Of a DNA stretch of 7,820 bases, positions 1 through 4,288 are shown in pieces. The notes under the pieces were generated by a model, which did no database searches, was not told where the DNA came from, and was given only the letters and a program-made list of their open reading frames with translations. The translations under genes and the position numbers were made by a program. Source of the DNA: an uncultured Bacillota bacterium (GTDB lineage: Bacteria > Bacillota > Clostridia > Peptostreptococcales > Anaerovoracaceae); assembly GCA_946408315.1 (NCBI GenBank), contig CAMJRV010000103.1:1-7820 (forward strand), in the 5' to 3' direction. How positions within the stretch are numbered: position 1 is the first letter of the stretch; each line of letters opens with the position of its first letter.

Positions 1-102
1 AAAGCCCTTGAACCACGCACTCCAAAAGAAATACTGGATCTGGCAGAAGCGTGGCGGCCCTGGCGCAGCTACGCAACGGTCAATCTGTGGAATTATTTGT
101 AG
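1..102 (+). CDS. alkA: DNA-3-methyladenine glycosylase II (AlkA-type), C-terminal end only
   Basis: Frame 1 is open from the window edge to a TAG at 100-102 and gives 33 residues ending in LAEAWRPWRSYATVNLWNYL. The W-x-P-W-R-S-Y-A signature followed by a short L-W tail is the conserved C-terminal end of AlkA-family helix-hairpin-helix DNA glycosylases. In that family the enzyme excises alkylated bases such as 3-methyladenine, leaving an abasic site for base excision repair. The catalytic aspartate and the helix-hairpin-helix motif would lie upstream of the window and cannot be seen. The next gene is a second alkylation repair enzyme that begins 26 bases later on the same strand, which supports the call and suggests cotranscription. 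The family is fairly secure; the exact substrate range cannot be judged from this fragment. Confidence 0.78.
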   Translation, partial: KALEPRTPKEILDLAEAWRPWRSYATVNLWNYL

Positions 103-113
103 TCCATAATAGC

Positions 114-122
114 AGGAAGGAG
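114..122 (+). promoter_or_regulatory. Ribosome binding site that sets the ogt start
   Basis: AGGAAGGAG lies 6 bases before the ATG at 129. It is a strong Shine-Dalgarno match with good spacing. The alternative GTG at 51 lies inside the upstream glycosylase reading frame and has no comparable site. Confidence 0.8.
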
Positions 123-128
123 AAAATT

Positions 129-668
129 ATGATCTATTCAACCCATTATTCCTCGCCCATCGGCTCGATTTTGCTGGCAGGCAGCGAGGAAAAACTTGTC
201 GGCCTGTGGATCGAGGGGCAAAAGTATTTTGGCGATACTGTGGATGAGGTGATGACCGAAAATTCCAATCTATCCATATTTACCGCTACGAAAAATTGGC
301 TGGACAAGTATTTTGCCGGTCAAAAACCCGCGATTTCCGAACTGCCCATGGCGCCCAACGGCGGAGAGTTTCGCACGGCGGTATGGGACATTCTGTGCGA
401 AATTCCGTACGGTGAGGTGATTACTTACGGTGACATTGCAAAAAAAATGGCCGCAAGGATGAACAGGGCCAGTATGTCAAGTCAGGCAGTCGGCGGAGCG
501 GTAGGCCGTAATCCCATCTCCATTATCATTCCGTGTCATCGGGTTGTGGGTGCAAATGGCAGCCTGACGGGGTATGCCGGTGGTTTGGACAAAAAAATCA
601 AGCTGCTGGAGCTCGAAGGCGTGGATATGTCCAAATTGTTCAGACCCTCAAAGGGCACTGCACTCTGA
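129..668 (+). CDS. ogt: Methylated-DNA--protein-cysteine S-methyltransferase (Ogt type)
   Basis: This 179-residue protein is a suicide DNA repair enzyme that moves the alkyl group from O6-alkylguanine, and less readily O4-alkylthymine, onto its own cysteine. The N-terminal half (about 1-75) is the variable ribonuclease-like domain. The C-terminal domain (about 80-170) holds the DNA-binding helix-turn-helix, with GEVITYGDIAKKM near 95-107 and AVGGAVGRNP near 120-129. The active-site motif is PCHRV at 135-139, so Cys136 is the acceptor. The VGANGSLTGYAGG stretch that follows is also typical. Length fits stand-alone Ogt proteins; there is no Ada-type N-terminal metal-binding domain, so it is probably not a transcriptional sensor. 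The ATG at 129 was chosen because of its ribosome binding site; the frame is open back to a GTG at 51, but that extension overlaps the glycosylase gene. It sits 26 bases after the alkA-type gene, a plausible two-gene repair operon. Confidence 0.95.
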   Translation: MIYSTHYSSPIGSILLAGSEEKLVGLWIEGQKYFGDTVDEVMTENSNLSIFTATKNWLDKYFAGQKPAISELPMAPNGGEFRTAVWDILCEIPYGEVITYGDIAKKMAARMNRASMSSQAVGGAVGRNPISIIIPCHRVVGANGSLTGYAGGLDKKIKLLELEGVDMSKLFRPSKGTAL

Positions 669-694
669 TTCCTACCGGAATTTCTGGAAATATT

Positions 695-724
695 TTGAAA
701 AAATGAAATGATACCATATATAAG
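695..724 (+). promoter_or_regulatory. Possible sigma-A-type promoter upstream of the lytic transglycosylase gene
   Basis: TTGAAA at 695-700 and TATAAG at 719-724 are separated by 18 bases and lie about 90 bases before the ATG at 811. The match to the -35/-10 consensus is moderate, and the region is AT-rich, so chance matches are likely. A second -10-like element, CATAAT at 738-743, has no good -35. The leader downstream could form a weak TCCGG/CCGGA stem (750-754 with 766-770). Confidence 0.35.
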
Positions 725-742
725 TGTTTTATGATATCATAA
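708..742. repeat. Two related palindromic sites, operator-like
   Basis: ATGATACCAT (708-717) and ATGATATCAT (731-740) differ at one base, and their centres are 23 bp apart. The second extends to a perfect 14-bp palindrome, TTATGATATCATAA (729-742). They bracket the candidate -10 element at 719-724, a layout seen with repressor sites, but no regulator is known here and the region is AT-rich. The function is inference only. Confidence 0.35.
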
Positions 743-810
743 TAAGGCGTCCGGATATTGCCATGCCGGAAATGCAAAATACAGGAAGTCATCATTTATA
801 GGAGAGTGGA

Positions 811-1359
811 ATGGCAAAGTCTCGGAAATTTGTTGTAATTTTAATCATCTTACTGGTTACTGCATTTGCTGCAAAAGGTATCATCTATCATGTTTATCCT
901 GTTGAATATAAAGATTATATCTTAAAATATTCCAGGGAATATGATATCGATCCCTATCTTTTGACGGCGATCATTAAGGTGGAAAGCAGATTTAACAAGG
1001 ACGCTGCGTCGCATAAAGGGGCCATCGGCCTGATGCAGCTCACAGAGCCTACCGCTTTTTGGATCGCGGAGTCCATGGGAAATGAGAACTTTGTGATCGA
1101 TGATCTCTATGACCCTGAAACCAACATAAAAATGGGCGCATGGTACGTCGACAACATCCGGAGGGAATTCGGAGCCATCGAGCTTGTTCTCGCAGCCTAT
1201 AACGCAGGCCGGGGCAATGTGGCAAGCTGGATCGACAACTCGCTGATCGCCGGAGACGGAACGGATTGCAGCGGGATCCCGTATCAGGAAACGAAAACGT
1301 ATGTCGAAAAGGTCCTGGCAAGCCAGGGAATATACAGAATTCTATATGATATCAGATGA
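811..1359 (+). CDS. Membrane-anchored lytic transglycosylase, Slt/GH23 type
   Basis: The 182-residue protein is predicted to cleave the MurNAc-GlcNAc bond of peptidoglycan, forming 1,6-anhydroMurNAc ends, at the outer face of the membrane. Residues about 7-25 are a hydrophobic segment after a basic N-terminus (KSRK), which looks like an uncleaved anchor or signal peptide. The SLT catalytic domain fills about 35-175. It has the family motifs in order: KVESRFN at 56-62 with Glu58 as the likely catalytic acid, GLMQ at 73-76, AYNAG at 129-133, and YVEKV at 164-168. There is no LysM or other wall-binding domain, so it is a minimal single-domain form, common in Clostridia. The ATG is preceded by AGGAG at 800-804, 6 bases upstream. 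It appears to be transcribed alone, since an intrinsic terminator follows the stop codon directly. The family call is secure; its cellular role (growth, sporulation or secretion assembly) cannot be told. Confidence 0.93.
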   Translation: MAKSRKFVVILIILLVTAFAAKGIIYHVYPVEYKDYILKYSREYDIDPYLLTAIIKVESRFNKDAASHKGAIGLMQLTEPTAFWIAESMGNENFVIDDLYDPETNIKMGAWYVDNIRREFGAIELVLAAYNAGRGNVASWIDNSLIAGDGTDCSGIPYQETKTYVEKVLASQGIYRILYDIR

Positions 1360-1360
1360 G

Positions 1361-1384
1361 GGTGAATTTCAATTCACCTTTTTT
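1361..1384 (+). terminator. Intrinsic terminator after the lytic transglycosylase gene
   Basis: A perfect 7-bp stem, GGTGAAT with ATTCACC (1361-1367 and 1372-1378), closes a 4-base TTCA loop and is followed directly by six T residues (1379-1384). It begins 2 bases after the stop codon. This is a textbook rho-independent terminator and separates this gene from the TIGR04086/secDF region. Confidence 0.88.
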
Positions 1385-1420
1385 AATTGCCCGAAAGCTG
1401 TGCGTACGCCAACTTTTTCG

Positions 1421-1447
1421 TATAATTCTCCCGGCGGCAAATATAAT
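1421..1447 (+). promoter_or_regulatory. Two TATAAT boxes, possible promoter(s) for the TIGR04086-family gene
   Basis: Exact TATAAT hexamers occur at 1421-1426 and 1442-1447, just downstream of the terminator, where a new promoter would be expected. Neither has a convincing -35 hexamer 16-18 bases upstream (CTGTGC lies at 1398-1403 for the first), and neither has an extended TG element. If either is used, the leader would be about 100-125 bases long. Confidence 0.35.
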
Positions 1448-1482
1448 GTAAAGAATATATTTGGTAAGACTGTGTATTGACG

Positions 1483-1524
1483 GGCCGGAACGGTAAGACG
1501 GAAAAAACGGACGCCGGCCGTTTT
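1483..1524 (+). promoter_or_regulatory. Leader with two mutually exclusive stems, possible attenuator
   Basis: A local hairpin pairs AAAACGG (1504-1510) with CCGTTTT (1518-1524) around a 7-base loop. A longer-range stem pairs GGCCGG (1483-1488) with CCGGCC (1514-1519). The two share bases 1518-1519, so they cannot form together. The run of T residues is short (four), so terminator activity is doubtful. It could be an attenuator, a weak terminator, or chance in a GC-rich patch. Confidence 0.3.
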
Positions 1525-1544
1525 CGATCACAGGTCTTTCAGTT

Positions 1545-1551
1545 AAGGAGG
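1545..1551 (+). promoter_or_regulatory. Ribosome binding site that favours the second of two adjacent ATG codons
   Basis: AAGGAGG is a near-perfect Shine-Dalgarno sequence. It ends 2 bases before the ATG at 1554 and 5 bases before the ATG at 1557. The spacing makes 1557 the likelier start. Confidence 0.65.
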
Positions 1552-1556
1552 ATATG

Positions 1557-1922
1557 ATGGAAACGGTATGGAAAAACCTGAAGGGCTTTTTATATTCCTT
1601 TCTCCTGTTCATTCTGATGACACTGCTGATCAGCGTCGTCGTTAAGCTGACGCCGGCTCCGGAGGGATGGGCTCTCTATTATATGATCGGCGTACTCTGT
1701 ATTTCCTGCTTGTTCCTCGGCACTTACATCGGAAATCACATAAAAAAGAGGGGATTCGTTTACGGGGCGTTGTATTCAATCATTTTCATGCTTATTCTGT
1801 CCGCCTTTTATATGCTGGCGTTTTCCACCGGCATCGATATGGGCTGGGGCCTGATCAAATATCTGATTCCGACCCTCTTTGGGAGCGTGGGAGGAATGAT
1901 CGGCGTCAATATAAAAAACTAG
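1557..1922 (+). CDS. TIGR04086 (YrzE-like) family four-helix membrane protein
   Basis: This small hydrophobic protein of 121 residues has four predicted membrane segments at about 9-29, 40-60, 66-89 and 97-117. Short basic loops (HIKKRG at 61-66, K101) suggest the usual positive-inside arrangement. The pattern of length, four helices, the GxYIGNxIKKRGFxYG-like centre and a GSVGGMIGVN end matches the TIGR04086/DUF3792 family of Firmicutes. Members of that family are commonly encoded beside yajC and secD/secF; here secD begins 157 bases downstream. The biochemical role of the family is not known, and a link to protein export is only inferred from position. The start at 1557 is preferred over the adjacent ATG at 1554, which would add one methionine. 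No yajC is seen upstream, where the neighbour is a terminated transglycosylase gene. Confidence 0.82.
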   Translation: METVWKNLKGFLYSFLLFILMTLLISVVVKLTPAPEGWALYYMIGVLCISCLFLGTYIGNHIKKRGFVYGALYSIIFMLILSAFYMLAFSTGIDMGWGLIKYLIPTLFGSVGGMIGVNIKN

Positions 1923-1979
1923 TCGCGGCAGTTATATGAGATATATCTTGCTATTTTCAGCTCTTTATGATGTTTTCTC

Positions 1980-2008
1980 TTGTAGGAAGAGCAAATAAGT
2001 AGTAAAAT
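1980..2008 (+). promoter_or_regulatory. Possible sigma-A-type promoter for secD-secF
   Basis: TTGTAG (1980-1985) and TAAAAT (2003-2008) are 17 bases apart and about 70 bases before the secD ATG. The -10 matches consensus at five of six bases, but the -35 matches at only three. The spacer from 1923 to 2079 is AT-rich. No clear terminator follows the TIGR04086-family gene, so readthrough from upstream remains possible. Confidence 0.35.
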
Positions 2009-2079
2009 ATTCTGTAATATAAATTTTGGCACTAGATATATTACAATCTACATGCAGAGAAGAGAAGGTGAAAATCACA

Positions 2080-3366
2080 ATGAAGAAGACATTGGCAGTT
2101 ATTCTGTCCATCGTCATCCTATTCGGCTGGTACATTACCCTCGTCGGCATAGGCCCCATCAGTCCGATCAAAGACCAGATCAAGCTGGGACTTGACCTTT
2201 CCGGTGGAGTTTATGTTGTGATGGAGGCGCAGACCAAAGCGACAGGGGATGAGTTGAAGAAACTGATGTCACAGACACAGGCAGTCATCGAAAAGAGAGT
2301 CAATCAACTCGGCCTGTCTGAGCCTATCGTTACAATAGAAGGGAAGAACCGAATCAGGGTTGAACTCCCGGGCGCTGAAGATGCCAACGAAGCCATCGAT
2401 GCCATCGGAAAGACAGCGCAGCTGCAGTTCGTTACGGCCGACGGAAAGATTGTCCTGGATGGAAGCCAGGTAAAAGATGCCGGAATTACCCAGGACAAGC
2501 AGCACGGGGGTTACGCGATCAGCCTGAAGTTCAATAGCAAGGGCGCGGAAGCCTTTAAGCAAGCGACGACAGATATCATGAACAGAAAAATCGTCTCTAC
2601 GACGGATGGCATCCCCAGCGACGCCATCATGATCATACTGGATAAAGAGATCATTTCTTCTCCGGTCGTCAACGACATCATTCCAAACGGAGAAGCGATC
2701 ATTACAGCAGGCGGGACCGGCGGTTTTGGGGAAGACGAAGCTACCAACCTCTCCGCGCTGATCCGCGGAGGAGCGCTTCCTGTGGAATTAAAAGAAGTGC
2801 AGACCTCGGTAGTCGGACCATCCATCGGTATGGACGCGCTTTGGATGAGCATCATAGCGGGAGCGATCGGCGTCGGCCTGATCTTCATCATCATGGTAAC
2901 CATGTATCGAATCATGGGTATGGCTGCCAATATCGCATTACTGCTCTATATCCTCATCATTTTCTGGGTACTCGTGGCGATGCGAGGCGTTCTAACGCTG
3001 CCTGGCATAGCCGGTATGATCCTTTCCATCGGTATGGCTGTTGACGGAAACGTCATCATATTCTCCAGGGTGCGGGAAGAGATCAAAAATGGCAAGACCA
3101 TAAGGGTAGCCGCTGTTTCCGGGTTCAAGAGAGCGCTGGGCACGATCATCGACTCCCATATCACCACAATGATCGCGGGAATCGTTCTCTATCAGCTTGG
3201 GACAGGCTCCGTCAGAGGATTCGCCCTGACGCTGATGATCGGTATTCTCGCAAGTCTGCTGACTGCGGTCGTCGTCACCCAGCTCTATGTGGACGTAGTT
3301 GCGGAATCAAAGATGTTCTGCAAGAAAAAGTATTTTGGAGTCAGGGAGGTGAATGGAAATGTTTGA
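2080..3366 (+). CDS. secD: Protein translocase subunit SecD
   Basis: SecD pairs with SecF beside SecYEG and uses the proton-motive force to help pull exported proteins out of the channel on the outer face of the membrane. The 428-residue product has the expected order. Membrane segment 1 is at about 5-22. The LGLDLSGGVYVVME motif follows at 37-49, then the large extracytoplasmic P1 region to about 245. Five further membrane segments lie between about 252 and 408. The RND-type motifs are LPGIAGMILSIGMAVDGNVIIFSR-region residues 307-330, including Asp322, followed by REE at 332-334. Length fits clostridial stand-alone SecD, shorter than the proteobacterial form. The frame is open back to a TTG at 2026, but the ATG at 2080 has AAGGTG at 2065-2070, 9 bases upstream, and gives a proper basic-hydrophobic N-terminus (MKKTLAVIL). 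An in-frame GTG at 2068 is less well supported. It overlaps secF by 8 bases, indicating translational coupling. Confidence 0.95.
   Translation: MKKTLAVILSIVILFGWYITLVGIGPISPIKDQIKLGLDLSGGVYVVMEAQTKATGDELKKLMSQTQAVIEKRVNQLGLSEPIVTIEGKNRIRVELPGAEDANEAIDAIGKTAQLQFVTADGKIVLDGSQVKDAGITQDKQHGGYAISLKFNSKGAEAFKQATTDIMNRKIVSTTDGIPSDAIMIILDKEIISSPVVNDIIPNGEAIITAGGTGGFGEDEATNLSALIRGGALPVELKEVQTSVVGPSIGMDALWMSIIAGAIGVGLIFIIMVTMYRIMGMAANIALLLYILIIFWVLVAMRGVLTLPGIAGMILSIGMAVDGNVIIFSRVREEIKNGKTIRVAAVSGFKRALGTIIDSHITTMIAGIVLYQLGTGSVRGFALTLMIGILASLLTAVVVTQLYVDVVAESKMFCKKKYFGVREVNGNV
3344..3350 (+). promoter_or_regulatory. secF ribosome binding site inside the end of secD
   Basis: GGGAGGT lies within the last codons of secD. 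Its GGAGG core (3345-3349) is 3 bases from the ATG at 3353 but 9 bases from the ATG at 3359, so the second ATG is the better start. Confidence 0.65.
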
Positions 3367-4285
3367 TATCAAACGTCAGTTTACCTTTATGAAATATAAA
3401 AACATCTACTATATCGTTTCCGTCGCAATTATCGTTTTGGGCATGGGAATCGGTATGGTCAGAGGTTTCAACTACGGTATCGACTTTACCGGAGGAACGA
3501 TGATGCAGCTCGACATGGGCAAGACGGTGACGACAGAGGACGTCGGACAGCTGCAGCAGCTTCTGGAAAAAGACGGAATAGAGGCTGATATTGTACAGGC
3601 AGGAAAAGAAAACCATGAAGTCATTATCCGTACGGTACAGGCCCTTGACACGGCAGCCCGGGAACAGGTTTTGGGCGATATTTTCGAAAAGTTCGGTTTG
3701 AATGACAAATCGGTGCTTACGATCGAACAGTTCGGACCGTCGGTAGGGGATATGCTGAAAAAGAACGCCGTAAAGGCGGTGCTCATATCCAGCATCGGCA
3801 TGCTGATCTATATCACGATTCGTTTTGAATGGAAGCTTGGACTGGCGTCCATCCTTGCCGTCCTCCACGATGTCCTGATCCTGATCGCCTTCTACGGAGC
3901 GTTCCACATGACGATCAACAATCCGTTCATCGCGGCGGTACTCACCATCGTGGGATACTCCATCATGGATACGATCGTAATCTTCGACCGGGTCAGGGAA
4001 AACCTTGGCTTTATGAAGAAGTCCAAGCTGGAGGAACTTATCGACCACAGTATCAATCAGACCCTGGGACGTTCTCTGATGACGTCGGTCGGCACGATTG
4101 CCGCGATCATTCCGCTGTGCATTTTAGGCGGAGAAACTATCCGGCATTTTACGCTGCCTCTGATCATCGGTATCGTTGCAGGAACAGGATCATCAATCTT
4201 TATCGCAAGCCCCTTGTACTATGAGATCTGTAGATTGACAAGCGGGACGAAATATAAAGGAAAGAAAAGCAGTAGCAGGGATTAG
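3359..4285 (+). CDS. secF: Protein translocase subunit SecF
   Basis: SecF is the partner of SecD in the accessory SecDF translocase complex. The 308-residue product has a first membrane segment at about 16-35, the signature FNYGIDFTGGT at 37-47, an extracytoplasmic domain to about 130, and five more membrane segments from about 134 to 285. The diagnostic block GYSIMDTIVIFDRVREN is at 199-215, with Asp204 and Arg211 in the position of conserved residues of the family. The C-terminus is a short basic cytoplasmic tail (KYKGKKSSSRD). The start at 3359 gives MFDIKRQF and has better ribosome-site spacing than the in-frame ATG at 3353, which would add two residues. The start overlaps the secD stop; rel begins 3 bases after the secF stop, so all three are probably translated from one mRNA. 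Separate secD and secF fit Clostridia and differ from the fused SecDF of Bacillus. Confidence 0.95.
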   Translation: MFDIKRQFTFMKYKNIYYIVSVAIIVLGMGIGMVRGFNYGIDFTGGTMMQLDMGKTVTTEDVGQLQQLLEKDGIEADIVQAGKENHEVIIRTVQALDTAAREQVLGDIFEKFGLNDKSVLTIEQFGPSVGDMLKKNAVKAVLISSIGMLIYITIRFEWKLGLASILAVLHDVLILIAFYGAFHMTINNPFIAAVLTIVGYSIMDTIVIFDRVRENLGFMKKSKLEELIDHSINQTLGRSLMTSVGTIAAIIPLCILGGETIRHFTLPLIIGIVAGTGSSIFIASPLYYEICRLTSGTKYKGKKSSSRD

Positions 4286-4288
4286 CCT

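Noticed and set aside
51..128. N-terminal extension of Ogt from a GTG at 51
   Set aside because: It overlaps the end of the glycosylase gene, and the strong AGGAAGGAG site specifies the ATG at 129, where family similarity begins.
668..683. Small ATTCC/GGAAT hairpin after ogt as a terminator
   Set aside because: The stem is only 5 bp and is followed by TTTC rather than a T-run, so it is too weak to call.
1667..1939. 90-codon + strand frame overlapping the TIGR04086-family gene
   Set aside because: It is a +1-type shadow of the real membrane protein, rich in Arg and His, with no family resemblance.
2026..2054. TTGGCA at 2026-2031 as a second secD promoter
   Set aside because: The -35 match is good, but the hexamer 17 bases downstream is TACATG, a poor -10; TACAAT at 2042 is too close.
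2026..2079. N-terminal extension of SecD from a TTG at 2026, or a GTG at 2068
   Set aside because: The ATG at 2080 has a suitable ribosome site and produces the expected basic-hydrophobic first helix; the extension shows no family features.
3341..4048. 235-codon open frame on the - strand, opposite secF
   Set aside because: It is antisense to conserved secF sequence, with a composition (many His, Asp and Arg) typical of a shadow frame.
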